This document shows, piece by piece, positions 26,340 through 38,530 of a stretch of DNA of 64,000 bases. A program made the translations under genes and the position numbers. This stretch comes from Pantoea coffeiphila (GTDB lineage Bacteria > Pseudomonadota > Gammaproteobacteria > Enterobacterales > Enterobacteriaceae), in contig NZ_JAFBFW010000003.1 in assembly GCF_016909495.1 (NCBI RefSeq), positions 248,001 to 312,000 of the forward strand, written 5' to 3'. The notes beneath the pieces are model-generated. The model saw nothing but the letters and a program-made list of their open reading frames with translations. It did not search any database and was not told the DNA's origin. Position 1 is the first letter of the stretch. Each line of letters begins with the position of its first letter.

Positions 26340-28208
26340 TTATGGTGTCACTTTCTGCAAATGCTGGCGGAAATCATCCGGTTTCATAAAGCCGGTGACA
26401 CGTGAACCTGGGATCTCGTGACCATTGGCATCGAAGAACAGGATGGTCGGCAGTCCCAGCACCTGCAAATGTTGCAGTAGCGCGCTGTCCGTACTGCTGT
26501 TCGTGGTGACATCGGCCTGCAGCAGCTGCACGTTGCTCAGTGCTGACTGCACCTGCTTATCGCTAAAGGTATATTTCTCAAACTCTTTGCACGCCACGCA
26601 CCAGTCCGCGTACAGATCGAGCATGGTGACTTTGCCACCGCTGGCCTGTAGCTGCTGGTCGAGCTGTGCCGCGCTGCTGATGCGCTGGAAGTTAAGGTGT
26701 GCTGCGGACGCCGTGCTGGCCTGCTGGCCAAATGCCCAGTCCTGCAGCGGGCGTGCGGCAATCAGCATCGCCGCCAGCAGGATCACCTGAATCACACGCT
26801 GCCAGCCGCGGCTGCTCTTCAGGCTGCTGATAAATGCCCATCCGAAGAAGGCGACGCCAAGCAGGCTCCACAGCCGCAGTCCCCAGGCGTCGCCGATCAC
26901 GCGTTCCAGCAGGAACACCGGCAGGGCAAGGATCACGAAGCCAAAGCCCTCTTTAACCGTTTGCATCCACGGGCCACTCTTCGGCAGCAGGCGGTTGCCA
27001 AACAGCGTAATGGCGATCAGCGGCAGGCCCATACCCAGCGCATAGAGGTAGAGCGTACCGGCTCCCGCCAGCATATTGCCGCTCTGGGCGATATACAGCA
27101 GGATCGCGCTCAGCGGCGCGGTGGTGCAGGGGGAACAGATTAGCCCGGCCAGCGCGCCCATCAGGAACACGCCGGGTAGCGATCCGCCCTGTTGGCGATT
27201 GCTCCACAGAGTCAGCCGGGTTTGCAGCGCGGAAGGCAGCTGCAGTGTGAACAGGCCGAACATCGACAGGGCGAGCACGATAAACAGCACAGACAGGCCA
27301 ATCAGCACGGCCGGGGCCTGAAGCGCCGCCTGGAAACGGAGCCCGGCGGCGGCAACGACAATACCCATCACCGTATAGGTCAGCGCCATGCCCTGAACGT
27401 AGATCATCGCCAGCATAAACAGGCGGCCCAGGCTGAATTTACGATTGCCGCCGAGAATGATGCCGGAAATCAGCGGGTACATCGGCAATACGCAGGGCGT
27501 AAAGGCCACGCCGATGCCAATCAGCAACGCCCACAGCGGTGAGAACGGCAGCGAGGATGATTCTTCCGCAGGTGTGGCGGCAGGTGGCGCGTTGCTGGCG
27601 GCGACCGCTGACTGGTTATCGGCTGCAACCGGCGATGCTTCAACAGTGGACGAGTTGCTGGCTGCGAAAGGTGAAGCTTCAGCAGGCGGCGGGTTGCTGA
27701 CTACGGCAGGTGAGTCTTCCACTGGTGGCGCTGTGACTGATGCGCCCGGTGCGGACGCGGGTTCCTGCCCGAAGACGGCGCTAAGCGGCACGCTGCGGGT
27801 TTCTGGCGGATAGCAGAATCCGACGGCGGCGCAGCCCTGATAGGTGACGGTGAGCTGCGCTCCGCTACCCGCCTGCTGGATGGTGAACGGCAGCGTCAGG
27901 TTTTCCGGGTAGATTTCGGTTTTACCGTAGAACTCATCCTCATGTGGTTTGCCGGCAGGCAGTTTCCACTGCGCCAGCGTGGCGTTCTGCACGCTGATAT
28001 GCATCTGCTGACGATAGAGGTAGTAGCCGGGTTTGATCTGCCAGCGGAGAGTAAGCTGGTTTTCCTGCTGGCTGAAGTCAAAAGCAAAAGCCTGGTTAAC
28101 CGGCACAAACTGGCTGTTACTGCCCTGGCCGAAAAGCGATGCACTGGCACTGACGCTGAACAGGGTACACAGCAGCAGTAAAAAAGAAGTCAAAAGTCGT
28201 GGGATCAT
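26340..28208 (-). CDS. dsbD: Thiol:disulfide interchange protein DsbD
   Basis: This 622-residue inner-membrane reductant conduit moves electrons from cytosolic thioredoxin to periplasmic DsbC, DsbG and CcmG. It has a signal peptide, then the periplasmic alpha domain with the Cys pair in [13 protein letters not shown]. The eight-helix beta domain has its Cys in [10 protein letters not shown] and [11 protein letters not shown]. The C-terminal thioredoxin-like gamma domain contains [10 protein letters not shown]. It is about 57 residues longer than the E. coli protein. The extra is a Pro/Ala/Ser/Val-rich linker between alpha and beta domains (about residues 152-220) with repeats such as [18 protein letters not shown] and SAVAASN. 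Confidence 0.95.
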   Translation of the reverse strand: MIPRLLTSFLLLLCTLFSVSASASLFGQGSNSQFVPVNQAFAFDFSQQENQLTLRWQIKPGYYLYRQQMHISVQNATLAQWKLPAGKPHEDEFYGKTEIYPENLTLPFTIQQAGSGAQLTVTYQGCAAVGFCYPPETRSVPLSAVFGQEPASAPGASVTAPPVEDSPAVVSNPPPAEASPFAASNSSTVEASPVAADNQSAVAASNAPPAATPAEESSSLPFSPLWALLIGIGVAFTPCVLPMYPLISGIILGGNRKFSLGRLFMLAMIYVQGMALTYTVMGIVVAAAGLRFQAALQAPAVLIGLSVLFIVLALSMFGLFTLQLPSALQTRLTLWSNRQQGGSLPGVFLMGALAGLICSPCTTAPLSAILLYIAQSGNMLAGAGTLYLYALGMGLPLIAITLFGNRLLPKSGPWMQTVKEGFGFVILALPVFLLERVIGDAWGLRLWSLLGVAFFGWAFISSLKSSRGWQRVIQVILLAAMLIAARPLQDWAFGQQASTASAAHLNFQRISSAAQLDQQLQASGGKVTMLDLYADWCVACKEFEKYTFSDKQVQSALSNVQLLQADVTTNSSTDSALLQHLQVLGLPTILFFDANGHEIPGSRVTGFMKPDDFRQHLQKVTP

Positions 28209-28386
28209 AACGGGCGTTGGCTCTCTCCATTTGGGGCTGAAACAGACCGGAAATCGGTGCTGTCGGCTATTCCTTGTACGGCAAGCGCAGATAATAGCAT
28301 GGCAAGTCGGGGATGGCTTTTCAGGATGAAGTTGAGGGCGTGATAGCGGGCCGCAGACGATGGCGTGCGGCCCGCTGCTGGTCTGG

Positions 28387-29688
28387 CTACAGCACTAAAT
28401 GCCCAATCAGGAAGCCGAAGACCACGGAGAGGATGATCGCCAGGGTCCCGGGGATCAGGAAGGAGTGGTTGAAGACAAAGCGGCCAATGCGCGTGGAGCC
28501 GGTATCGTCCATCTCAACGGCGGCAAGCAGCGTCGGGTAGGTCGGTAGCACGAACAGTGCAGATACCGCCGCGAAGGAGGCGACCGCAGTGACCGGGGAT
28601 ACGCCGAGCATCAGCGCAGCGGGCATCAGCGCCTTGGTGGTGGCCGCCTGGGAGTAGAGCAGCGTGGAGGCGAAGAACAGCACGATAGCCAGCATCCACG
28701 GATAGCTGTCCAGCAGCTCACCGGCAACGCTCTGGATCTCGCCGATGTGCGCTTTAACAAACGTATCCCCCAGCCAGGCAACGCCCATGACGCAGACGCA
28801 GGCGCTCATACCGGATTTAAAGGTGCTGGCGCTGAGGATCTCGCCGGTATCGACCTTGCAGGTCAGGCAGATCAGCGTGGCAACGGTCAGCATAAACACC
28901 ACGATAGCTTCGTTGCGCGGCAGGACCGGATTCTGGATCAGGCCAACGGCGTCGCTGATGGCCGTGGCGTAGAACACCACCGCCACGATGCCGACTAAAA
29001 ACAGCAGGACGGAGAGCTTCGCGCCGGGCTTTTCTTCAAACTGACTGGCACCGCGCAGCGTGACTTCGCCCTTCGCCAGTCGTGCCTGGTAAACCGGATC
29101 GTCTTTCAGCTCTTTACCCAGGAAATTGGTCACCAGCGCGGCGACAAAAATAGCCGCCATCGTTGAGGGAATCGCCACCGCCAGCAGCCCGAGATAGCTG
29201 ACGCCTTTCGGCTCCAGCAGCGCGGCCAGAAACACCACGGCGGCGGAAATAGGGGAGGCGGTAATGGCGATCTGTGAGGCGACCACGGCAATCGACAGCG
29301 GACGGGAAGGGCGCACACCCTGCTCTTTCGCTACCTCGGCAATCACCGGCAGGGTGGAAAACGCCGTGTGGCCTGTACCCGCCAGCAGCGTCATGCCGTA
29401 GGTGACCAGCGGTGCCAGAAAGGTGATGTAGCGCGGGTGCTTACGCAGCAGACGCTCGGCCAGGTTGACCAGGTAATCCATCCCTCCGGCGATCTGCATG
29501 GCGGCAATAGCGGCAATCACCCCCATGATAATTTCAATCACGTCAAAGGGGATGGCACCGGGTTTTATCTGAAACCCCAGGGTGAGTACCAGTACGCCTA
29601 AACCACCGGCAAAACCAATACCGATCCCTCCCAGCCGGGCACCCAGGTAGATAGCCAGCAGGACAACGACAAGCTCGGGTAGCAACAT
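28387..29688 (-). CDS. dcuA: Anaerobic C4-dicarboxylate transporter DcuA
   Basis: This 433-residue inner-membrane transporter has about 10-12 helices and exchanges aspartate or fumarate for succinate. The start [25 protein letters not shown] is the typical Dcu N-terminus, and the length equals E. coli DcuA. It lies 123 bp behind aspA on the same strand with a terminator-like hairpin between, as in E. coli. Together with aspartase and fumarate reductase it supports fumarate respiration and aspartate use as a nitrogen source. In E. coli cutA follows; here dsbD comes next directly. Confidence 0.95.
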   Translation of the reverse strand: MLLPELVVVLLAIYLGARLGGIGIGFAGGLGVLVLTLGFQIKPGAIPFDVIEIIMGVIAAIAAMQIAGGMDYLVNLAERLLRKHPRYITFLAPLVTYGMTLLAGTGHTAFSTLPVIAEVAKEQGVRPSRPLSIAVVASQIAITASPISAAVVFLAALLEPKGVSYLGLLAVAIPSTMAAIFVAALVTNFLGKELKDDPVYQARLAKGEVTLRGASQFEEKPGAKLSVLLFLVGIVAVVFYATAISDAVGLIQNPVLPRNEAIVVFMLTVATLICLTCKVDTGEILSASTFKSGMSACVCVMGVAWLGDTFVKAHIGEIQSVAGELLDSYPWMLAIVLFFASTLLYSQAATTKALMPAALMLGVSPVTAVASFAAVSALFVLPTYPTLLAAVEMDDTGSTRIGRFVFNHSFLIPGTLAIILSVVFGFLIGHLVL

Positions 29689-29750
29689 CTATGTGCTCCT
29701 TAAATTACTGATAATAAATTGTTAATGATTTGTAGACCGTGGAAAGTAAA

Positions 29751-29782
29751 AAGGCACGTCGTTCGCTGAACTGACGTGCCTT
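29751..29782 (-). terminator. aspA terminator
   Basis: AAGGCACGTC (29751-29760) and GACGTGCCTT (29773-29782) form a perfect 10-bp stem downstream of aspA. On the minus strand it is followed by TTTTACTTT, so part of the transcription probably ends before dcuA. Confidence 0.8.
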
Positions 29783-29811
29783 AAAAGGGCTATCGGGTAA
29801 ATCGCTTATTG

Positions 29812-31242
29812 TTAGTTTTCATCGGTGTAGCGTTTTGCTTTGTAAACCGGGAACATCAGGTTCTGGGTAGAGAAAATATCATCCAGTTCGCTTTCGGTTA
29901 GCAGACCGCGCTCCAGCACAACTTCACGAACGCTCTTGCCTGTTTCGGCACAGATCTTACCGACGATATCGCCGTTGTGGTGGCCGATATACGGGTTGAG
30001 GTAGGTGACGATTCCGATGGAGTTAAACACGTAGGCTTCGCACACTGCTTTGTTGGCGGTGATGCCGTCGACGCATTTTTCCAGCAGGTTGTAACAGGCG
30101 TTGGTCAGGATATGCACCGATTCAAACAGTGCCTGACCAATGACCGGCTCCATCACGTTCAGCTGCAGCTGGCCCGCTTCGGACGCCATGGTCACGGTAA
30201 TATCGTTGCCAATCACCTTGAAGCAGACCTGATTAACCACTTCCGGCACCACCGGGTTAACCTTGGCTGGCATGATGGAAGAACCCGCCTGCAGCTCCGG
30301 CAGGTTGATTTCATTCAGGCCGGCACGCGGTCCGGAAGAGAGCAGGCGCAGGTCGTTACAGATTTTCGACAGCTTCACTGCCAGGCGCTTCAGCGAGCTG
30401 TGGACCATCACGTAGGCACCGCAGTCGGAGGTTGCTTCAATCAGATCTTCCGCCGGTACGCACGGCAGCCCGCTGACCTCGGCCAGTTTTTGCACCGCCA
30501 GCTGCTGATAGCCGTCCGGCGTATTCAGCCGGGTGCCGATCGCCGTTGCGCCCAGGTTCACTTCCAGCAGCAGTTCGGCGGTGCGCAGAATGCTTTTAAT
30601 CTCTTCATTCAGCAGCACGTTAAAGGCATGGAATTCCTGGCCGAGGGTCATTGGCACCGCATCCTGTAGCTGGGTACGGCCCATTTTCAGGATGGTTTGG
30701 AATTCCACCGCTTTGCGTTGAAAACCTTCACTAAGCTGGGCAATCGCATCAAGCAGTTTGAGGATTGAGCTGTACACCGCAATGCGGAAGCCTGTTGGAT
30801 AGGCGTCGTTGGTGGACTGGCATTTGTTAACGTGATCGTTTGGATTGAGGTACTGATACTCACCTTTCTGGTGGCCCATCAGCTCAAGGCCGATGTTGGC
30901 CAGCACCTCATTGGTGTTCATGTTCACCGAGGTGCCCGCGCCGCCCTGATACACGTCGATGGGGAACTGATCCATGCATTTGCCGTTGTTCAGCACTTCA
31001 TCACAGGCGCTGACAATCGCATTGGCGACGTTGCGAGGAATGGTTTGCAGCTCTTTATTTGCCAGCGCGGCGGCTTTTTTAACCATCACCATGCCGCGAA
31101 CAAATTCAGGTATATCGCTGATTTTACTGTTACTGATGTAGAAGTTTTCAATCGCACGCAGAGTATGAACACCGTAGTAAGCATCCGCCGGAACTTCACG
31201 TATACCTAACAGATCTTCTTCGATACGAATGTTATTAGCCAT
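29812..31242 (-). CDS. aspA: Aspartate ammonia-lyase (aspartase)
   Basis: This 476-residue enzyme deaminates L-aspartate to fumarate and ammonia. It belongs to the fumarase/aspartase superfamily, with the signature [12 protein letters not shown] and the [14 protein letters not shown] [10 protein letters not shown] stretch. The ATG at 31242 gives [13 protein letters not shown], the family N-terminus. A longer in-frame start at 31362 is rejected. Product fumarate feeds the fumarate reductase encoded at 42-45 kb. Confidence 0.96.
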   Translation of the reverse strand: MANNIRIEEDLLGIREVPADAYYGVHTLRAIENFYISNSKISDIPEFVRGMVMVKKAAALANKELQTIPRNVANAIVSACDEVLNNGKCMDQFPIDVYQGGAGTSVNMNTNEVLANIGLELMGHQKGEYQYLNPNDHVNKCQSTNDAYPTGFRIAVYSSILKLLDAIAQLSEGFQRKAVEFQTILKMGRTQLQDAVPMTLGQEFHAFNVLLNEEIKSILRTAELLLEVNLGATAIGTRLNTPDGYQQLAVQKLAEVSGLPCVPAEDLIEATSDCGAYVMVHSSLKRLAVKLSKICNDLRLLSSGPRAGLNEINLPELQAGSSIMPAKVNPVVPEVVNQVCFKVIGNDITVTMASEAGQLQLNVMEPVIGQALFESVHILTNACYNLLEKCVDGITANKAVCEAYVFNSIGIVTYLNPYIGHHNGDIVGKICAETGKSVREVVLERGLLTESELDDIFSTQNLMFPVYKAKRYTDEN

Positions 31243-31700
31243 GAGAACCTTCTTGTTAGAACTGCCGGGAAATCTACACAATTTAAGCGCCTGCCTTCTC
31301 TGGCAACAGGTACTGAACGTTTCGTCAGCACGGAATCGATCCTGCGTACGGTCCGTGTACAACGTAAGTCAGCAACAATAACCAGCTCGGAATCAGGTCA
31401 CCGGGGATTATCGTGGCGTTAAACGCCCTGAGCCGTATTTTATCCGTTCGTGACCGCTCAGGCACGATCATATTCTGTTGCCAGTTAAAAGACTGAATCC
31501 AGATCACTTAAAGCGTGTGCCATTTCAAACATCTTCAATAATATGTGATCGTCCCGGCAAAAGATGCGGATGGATGAATTTCCACATTTACGGTTGAAAA
31601 CGGGGTGGGCCGCTCCCATCTTCTATAATATCGGTCTTCAGGATCGCCATTTTCTGCCGCTCTGCCTTTAGCGGGGTGGCCACTTACAGAGGAGAATACG
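31243..31700. promoter_or_regulatory. aspA-fxsA divergent control region
   Basis: This 458-bp gene-free spacer has CRP-half-site-like GTGATCTGGATTCA on the minus strand (about 31493-31508) and another TGTGATC at 31544-31550, fitting the known catabolite control of aspA. For fxsA, TTGAAA (31594-31599) and CCCATCT (31615-31621), 15 bp apart, resemble a sigma-32 promoter. A TATAAT lies at 31624-31629. All are by-eye matches. Confidence 0.45.
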
Positions 31701-32162
31701 GTGCGTTGGTTACCGTTCTTAGTCATCTTCGTGCTGGTCTGGATTGAGATTTCACTCTTTATTCAGGTTGCCCACGTCCTTGGGGTCTTACTCACCATGC
31801 TGCTGGTGATTTTTACCTCCTGCATCGGTATCTCGCTGGTCAAAAACCAGGGGATGAAAAACTTTATGTTAATGCAGCAGAAGCTTAATGCGGGTGAAAG
31901 CCCGGCTGCTGAAATGGTCAAAAGCGTTTCGCTGATCCTGGCGGGCTTCCTGCTGCTGATCCCCGGATTTTTCACTGACTTCCTGGGGCTGCTGTTACTG
32001 CTGCCGCCGGTGCAGAAGCACCTGACGCTGAAACTAATGCCGCATCTGCGCGTTTGGGGCGGCGGCGGGGCTAACGGCAGCAGCGGGTTTACCGTTGACG
32101 GTGAATATGAGCGTAAAGAGAATAATCTGATCGAACATGACGATCGCGACGACCGGCGTTAA
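31701..32162 (+). CDS. fxsA: Membrane protein FxsA
   Basis: This 153-residue inner-membrane protein has four hydrophobic segments within residues 1-115. The family start is MRWLPFLVIFVLVWIEISLF, and the tail is polar and charged. The start codon is a GTG at 31701, preceded by an AGAGGAG ribosome site. In E. coli, overproduced FxsA relieves F-plasmid exclusion of phage T7, and its normal role is unclear. It lies upstream of groES as in E. coli, but yjeH, which separates the two there, is absent. Confidence 0.93.
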   Translation: MRWLPFLVIFVLVWIEISLFIQVAHVLGVLLTMLLVIFTSCIGISLVKNQGMKNFMLMQQKLNAGESPAAEMVKSVSLILAGFLLLIPGFFTDFLGLLLLLPPVQKHLTLKLMPHLRVWGGGGANGSSGFTVDGEYERKENNLIEHDDRDDRR

Positions 32163-32183
32163 GCCTGTTGTATCGTCATCCCC

Positions 32184-32219
32184 GGCGGCGTGGACCTGAT
32201 GGTCGCGCCGTTTTTTTTA
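32184..32219 (+). terminator. fxsA terminator
   Basis: A GC-rich hairpin (GGCGGCGTGGACC with GGTCGCGCCG) is followed directly by nine T residues. Confidence 0.8.
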
Positions 32220-32277
32220 TCGTCAACTGCTCAAAAACCACGCGAACGGCGACATAAGCAAAAAAAATAATTTCCAG

Positions 32278-32309
32278 CCCTTGAAAGCGGGTTGTTCCGT
32301 CCTTATCTC
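32278..32309 (+). promoter_or_regulatory. Heat-shock (sigma-32) promoter of groESL
   Basis: CCCTTGAAA at 32278-32286 is a near-perfect sigma-32 -35 element. The -10 region at about 32297-32309 (CCGTCCTTATCTC) is a fair match to CCCCATNT. It lies about 80 bp before groES. Confidence 0.75.
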
Positions 32310-32389
32310 TTCCGTCACGAGGCCAGCTTCGAGCGAAGCCCGGCATTCATCCCAAAAGACTGATTGGACTTCTCAAAGGAGAGCTATCA

Positions 32390-32683
32390 ATGAAAATTCG
32401 TCCACTGCACGACCGTGTGATTGTTAAGCGTAAAGAAGTTGAATCTAAATCTGCAGGCGGCATCGTGCTGACCGGTTCCGCAGCGGGTAAATCCACCCGT
32501 GGCGAAGTGCTGGCTGTAGGTAACGGTCGTATCCTGGAAAGTGGCGAAGTGAAGCCGCTGGATGTGAAAGTTGGTGACGTAGTGATTTTCAACGAAGGCT
32601 ACGGCGCAAAAACCGAGAAGATCGACAACGAAGAAGTTCTGATCATCTCTGAAAACGACATCCTGGCGATTGTTGAAGCGTAA
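32390..32683 (+). CDS. groES: Co-chaperonin GroES
   Basis: This 97-residue protein forms the heptameric lid of the GroEL folding chamber. The family start is [16 protein letters not shown]. The mobile loop (about residues 16-32, [18 protein letters not shown]) binds GroEL. The C-terminus is [10 protein letters not shown]. It lies 47 bp upstream of groEL in the usual groESL operon, behind a sigma-32 promoter. Confidence 0.98.
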   Translation: MKIRPLHDRVIVKRKEVESKSAGGIVLTGSAAGKSTRGEVLAVGNGRILESGEVKPLDVKVGDVVIFNEGYGAKTEKIDNEEVLIISENDILAIVEA

Positions 32684-32727
32684 TTTACGCGTAACTCACT
32701 GAACCTAACGAATTTAAGGGAAATTAG

Positions 32728-34377
<1,650 letters not shown>

Positions 34378-34419
34378 TTCCTCCGCCACTTAACCGCCTG
34401 AGTGCGGGAAAGTAGCCGC

Positions 34420-34452
34420 GCCCGGTAAGGTTTTCGCCTTGCCGGGCGTTTT
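34420..34452 (+). terminator. groESL terminator
   Basis: GCCCGGTAAGG (34420-34430) and CCTTGCCGGGC (34437-34447) form a perfect 11-bp stem followed by GTTTTAC. It also separates groEL from the convergent usher gene. Confidence 0.88.
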
Positions 34453-34474
34453 ACTTTGTACGCTTCGTGGTGCG

Positions 34475-36937
34475 TTATTTGCAGACGAGCGTGAGCTGCT
34501 GATACAGGCTATCTTCATCGTGAGCCTGGTCTAACTTATAGTTAATATCGCATTCATTAGTTGATTGAGCGATTTTAACTCGGAAGCTTCCTTCGGTTTC
34601 CGCATTAGTCATAAAGACCAACCCTTCATCAACCGCTTCTGCAACAAGTTTTTTCCCGTCCCAAAGAGTGCTTCCCTTAGGCAATGGCTTGCCGTCAGCA
34701 AGGTTAATGGTCATCAGTAAACGGTTTCCACTTAACATTGCCACTTGCACGAATTTCACCGAGCCACGAGCTGGGCGGAGAGTACGATGCCCATTAGTGA
34801 TATCGATATTTTTAGGTAGTTTATCAACGTCAACATCAATAAAGTTCTCACTCCAGGGAGACAATGATGGAAGAACCGTCATTCCCCTCCAGTCTGTCCA
34901 GGAGGTTCCTGCTGGTGTTAGCACCGGTACCCCTGCCATTGGTTGGCTAAGGCTTAACACGCCATAGGTATCCCCAATTTGACTATCGCTGAAGGTAATC
35001 CCTTTTTTATGGGCCACCACGGAACCATTACCGCTAATTGAATAGTTGCGCTGATGCTGGTTATCCCACTGCACATTCATATTCAAATTGGTGTAGTGCA
35101 AATTATTGCTGAGTGAGGTTTGTATCGAACGATTATGATCGTTGGTTGTTTCTTCAACCGCGAGCTGCATATCGCTACCAGAACCTAAAGGCATGTTAAC
35201 ATCGCTGCCCACGACATTTCGCTTATTATATGAACGGTAGTAATGATGGAAGCGCTTCTCGCCCAGCGGCCAGCTAAAGTTAATATTGATATTTTTATTG
35301 CTTCTATTTCCACCTTTTGCATGGGAAGCACTCGTCGAAATTTGTACGCCATTATTAAATCGTCGAGTCCAGTTAAGGATAAAATATCGCCAATGTTCAT
35401 TGTCGGGGTAGTTTGTAGACAGGCTATGGGTGAATGAAAATGCCCCCAGTTCTGCACCATCCCAGCTAAGTCCCAGGCTTAATTCAGAATCATCAGTGTT
35501 ATATTCACCACTGCTTTTTCTTTTTTGCCTTGCTCGGAAACTGGCTTCTTCTATGTTCGCATACCCAGGCGAATTTTTACTTGCGCCCAGAGAGAAAGAG
35601 ATATTTTTTGTCACAGCGTGATTGCTATAGAACCGGATCTGTCCACTGTTTTTATTCTGGAAATGATCTTTCACCAGCAGAGCCTGTAATGAAAATGACT
35701 GGCCGGGCATTGCTGCCAGCCGACCACTCATCGCTGCTGCGATAGACTGATATTTACCGCTTAACAGTGTGCCTGTACGTAACGATATTCCTTCCACAGG
35801 CTGCCAGTCTTTATCAAGCGTAAGTATTGCCGGTATCTTCGCATCGTTGGATTTATTTTTTAACTTGCCAAAAGCTACACTCAACCCTCGATTGACAGGC
35901 ATGTAAGACCCCATCAGTTGCGTGACGGGAACAATGAATTGCTGCGTTTCACCACTCGTTTCCACAACGCTAACATGCAGTTCAGCATTTAAATTTTGTA
36001 CCGGAATGTTAACCAGGTGAAACGGACCTGCGGCGACAAGCGTACTGTAAATCAGCTGATCGTATTGGCGTACCTCAACCCGCGCCTGTGGGGTATTTGC
36101 CATGCCATCAATGACAACACCACTATCGCTGGTTCTTGAAAATGCATCATCAGGATAAAACTGAACTCCCCGTATTCTGCCTAATGCAAATAGTGTATTA
36201 CGTGTGCTGATTTCACCCGCCTGGAAAATTTTATTTATTCCAGTGAAAAAACGCTCGACATAGGCTGAATTAAACGTTGTGTTAACTTCACCACCAAAAT
36301 CCTGAATGTTCTGTTGACTGCGGAACATCCAGTTTGAAATGTTTATTCCGTTATTCAGGGATACCCAGCTATAATGCTCTTTTTGGTATTCAGTCTTATT
36401 GATACTGGAGTAGTAATCATAATTTATATGGCCTCCTATACCGCCATATTCCCCGATGTTATCCTGCTTTAGCATAGAAACTGGAACAACAATGCTGAGA
36501 ATTTGTGATTCACTTTGCCACGCAACGCTGGTCCCAGGCTGTTCACTCAGCCAGCTATAGCAATCATTTTTTTTATTTTTAGCGGGTGGCACAATGCCTA
36601 AAAAATCAAAGAATTCTGATGTGAAACAAGGTATACCCTGATTGTTAACTTGAATCTGGTAAGAACCTTTAAAATCGCCATTTAAATTAACGTCTACGAA
36701 GTTAGTTCCTTCAGGAAGCTCACTAAGTTTGTCCAGATTTTCTACCTGCTCAGATATGATGCCGCGACGTTTTAGCGCGTCCATATCCCAGGTATTTATG
36801 GCGGATGATGGATTTTGGGGTGAAGTTTCAGCAGATTTTGCATTGCTGAATGTCGCCAGAAGCATTATTCCACCCGCCAAAAAACGTGGTGTCTTTAATC
36901 TGGTTTTGTCATTGCAGACGGTAAAATTCCTTTTCAC
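34475..36937 (-). CDS. Fimbrial outer-membrane usher, DUF1120-type cluster
   Basis: This 820-residue chaperone-usher family pore has a signal peptide (about residues 1-33). An N-terminal domain (INTWDMDALKRRG, LPEGTNFVDVNLNG) precedes the barrel and plug, with GPFHLVNIPVQNLNAELHVSV in the plug-neighbouring part. The C-terminal domains end with a Cys-containing segment, NECDINYKLD. It is only distantly similar to MrkC in this window. It is the last gene of a four-gene cluster, 8 bp after the chaperone gene. Base composition is clearly more AT-rich than the flanking groEL and yjeI, suggesting horizontal acquisition. Confidence 0.87.
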   Translation of the reverse strand: MKRNFTVCNDKTRLKTPRFLAGGIMLLATFSNAKSAETSPQNPSSAINTWDMDALKRRGIISEQVENLDKLSELPEGTNFVDVNLNGDFKGSYQIQVNNQGIPCFTSEFFDFLGIVPPAKNKKNDCYSWLSEQPGTSVAWQSESQILSIVVPVSMLKQDNIGEYGGIGGHINYDYYSSINKTEYQKEHYSWVSLNNGINISNWMFRSQQNIQDFGGEVNTTFNSAYVERFFTGINKIFQAGEISTRNTLFALGRIRGVQFYPDDAFSRTSDSGVVIDGMANTPQARVEVRQYDQLIYSTLVAAGPFHLVNIPVQNLNAELHVSVVETSGETQQFIVPVTQLMGSYMPVNRGLSVAFGKLKNKSNDAKIPAILTLDKDWQPVEGISLRTGTLLSGKYQSIAAAMSGRLAAMPGQSFSLQALLVKDHFQNKNSGQIRFYSNHAVTKNISFSLGASKNSPGYANIEEASFRARQKRKSSGEYNTDDSELSLGLSWDGAELGAFSFTHSLSTNYPDNEHWRYFILNWTRRFNNGVQISTSASHAKGGNRSNKNININFSWPLGEKRFHHYYRSYNKRNVVGSDVNMPLGSGSDMQLAVEETTNDHNRSIQTSLSNNLHYTNLNMNVQWDNQHQRNYSISGNGSVVAHKKGITFSDSQIGDTYGVLSLSQPMAGVPVLTPAGTSWTDWRGMTVLPSLSPWSENFIDVDVDKLPKNIDITNGHRTLRPARGSVKFVQVAMLSGNRLLMTINLADGKPLPKGSTLWDGKKLVAEAVDEGLVFMTNAETEGSFRVKIAQSTNECDINYKLDQAHDEDSLYQQLTLVCK

Positions 36938-36945
36938 CGTGATCC

Positions 36946-37647
36946 TCAGTGCGCTACAGGCATCTCTACAGTTCCGGTTTCATAACCATACTTAGACAGG
37001 GTTTGGATACTTACTTTTTGTACTTTTTCACCAGTCTTATTTTGGTCTGCTTTAATATTTAAGGTCTGACCAGGCAGTATGTAACTTTTATCCAATGTTG
37101 CGGACCTGCCTGACGGTAGTAACTTAACGTTTTGTGAAAGTCTGACGACATATTTTCCTGGGTTAATCACTTTTATCTCGCTGCCATTTTGCTCCCAGGA
37201 TAGTTCTTTCCATGGTTCGGAAAGAATGGGAAGCCCTTTTGGATGGATAATTATTGGGATGTTATGGCGTATATTAATTGATATCTCATTGCTTTCTTGG
37301 TTGTTTTTAGGCCGGATTCCTTCAAACGTGACTCTCTTTAAATGCTCATGCTCTAAAGGCCGATCGTTTTTAAGGATGAACCGAACTCGCTGAGTTTTTT
37401 CTGCACCGACTCGCATAACGGGTTGTGTGACTAGCAGTTTAGGCTGTGGATCGTCCGGCAAGTCTATTATTTTAACATATAGTAGAGCCTCTTCTGGGTC
37501 TACATTCTGTACATTAATGCTTCCACCGCCGTCTTCTTCATTGATGAATAACATTGATGATTCGGGTTTCATAATAGAAAAAGCCGGAGTGATTGATATA
37601 CTTAATAGCAGCAATAACGTTTTTTTTATGGCAGTACGGAGAAACAT
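36946..37647 (-). CDS. Fimbrial periplasmic chaperone, DUF1120-type cluster
   Basis: This 233-residue PapD-like chaperone has a signal peptide of about 24 residues. The first Ig domain has SSMLFINEEDGGGSINVQN and the G1-strand region MRVGAEKTQRVRFIL. The second domain ends with SKYGYETGTVEMPVAH. It should fold the two pilins encoded upstream and deliver them to the usher. An attenuator-like hairpin lies just before it. Confidence 0.85.
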   Translation of the reverse strand: MFLRTAIKKTLLLLLSISITPAFSIMKPESSMLFINEEDGGGSINVQNVDPEEALLYVKIIDLPDDPQPKLLVTQPVMRVGAEKTQRVRFILKNDRPLEHEHLKRVTFEGIRPKNNQESNEISINIRHNIPIIIHPKGLPILSEPWKELSWEQNGSEIKVINPGKYVVRLSQNVKLLPSGRSATLDKSYILPGQTLNIKADQNKTGEKVQKVSIQTLSKYGYETGTVEMPVAH

Positions 37648-37659
37648 GTTACCTCTATA

Positions 37660-37686
37660 ATAAAATGGGAGCCCGTTAAGGCTCCC
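37660..37686 (-). terminator. Attenuator-like hairpin between pilin and chaperone genes
   Basis: On the minus strand, GGGAGCC and GGCTCCC (37686-37680 and 37673-37667) form a 7-bp stem followed by ATTTTATT. It is placed exactly like the mrkA-mrkB hairpin. Confidence 0.65.
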
Positions 37687-37710
37687 TACGAAATTAAAAT
37701 AATTTAATAC

Positions 37711-38367
37711 TTACAGGTAGACAAGATCGTAAGTCGCTTCGCCACGCAGATCAATTTTGTCTGAGATGTCTTTTTCAGCGATCGGGTTAATGTAAGAATG
37801 AACACTCATATCAATCTTATGGGACAGACCAATAGACGGTGACAGCGTTGAAGTTGCACCCCAGGAGATAATATCTTTCTTAACGGAGTTAAGAGTACCA
37901 TTTGATACTTGCCAGGTCTCGCCGGTTTCTGAGCTAATGAAATTATAAACATTTTGTGCATCGATTGTGCCTCTTTCAAGGTGTACAACATATCCACCAG
38001 CGATTGCACCACTTTTAGTTGTACCCAGGCTGAACAGGCTTGGACCTTTGGTACCGTTCATGTCAACCTGACCCGCTTTTTGGCCCAGATCCATGACCTG
38101 GAAACCAACCATGGTTGGGCTTGGACAGTTGATGTTGAGACTAATTGCTTTATCTTCCAGCTCGAACATTTGACCTGGCTTCAACTGAGCTGCACTAATT
38201 TTTCCCAGTGACAGAGTGGAAGAGGTGCCGCCATTGATGTTGATATTACACGTTGCAGGAACGATGCTTCCCTCAAGTTTCATCGTGACCTGTGATGTTG
38301 CAGCTGAAGCTGCACCTGAAATCGCCAGGCCGCTTAATACCGAGACAAGTAATAATTTCTTTTTCAT
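37711..38367 (-). CDS. DUF1120-like fimbrial subunit 1
   Basis: This 218-residue exported protein has a clear signal peptide (ASAA at about residue 22). Its layout is pilin-like: EGSIVPATCNININGG with an N-terminal Cys, a second Cys in ININCPSPTMVGFQVMD, and a C-terminus TYDLVYL. The pattern fits DUF1120 fimbrial proteins (family from memory). It is probably the main shaft subunit, since the attenuator hairpin follows it directly. It shares the CPSPTxxGxxxxD block and a GDAIGGY/GAIAGGY motif with the upstream paralog. Function beyond adhesion fimbriae is unknown. Confidence 0.8.
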   Translation of the reverse strand: MKKKLLLVSVLSGLAISGAASAATSQVTMKLEGSIVPATCNININGGTSSTLSLGKISAAQLKPGQMFELEDKAISLNINCPSPTMVGFQVMDLGQKAGQVDMNGTKGPSLFSLGTTKSGAIAGGYVVHLERGTIDAQNVYNFISSETGETWQVSNGTLNSVKKDIISWGATSTLSPSIGLSHKIDMSVHSYINPIAEKDISDKIDLRGEATYDLVYL

Positions 38368-38530
38368 TTATATAGTCCTTTACTGGTTTGATTAATTAAA
38401 TTGAACGCAGCTATATCATCTCCAGATGATATATGTTCCATGTGTTGAAAAGTTAAATCAATAAAGCTATCGATTATTTGTTGTTTCTTTTAAAAAAACA
38501 ATTCCTCTGCGGTGACAGTGGAGAATGCTA

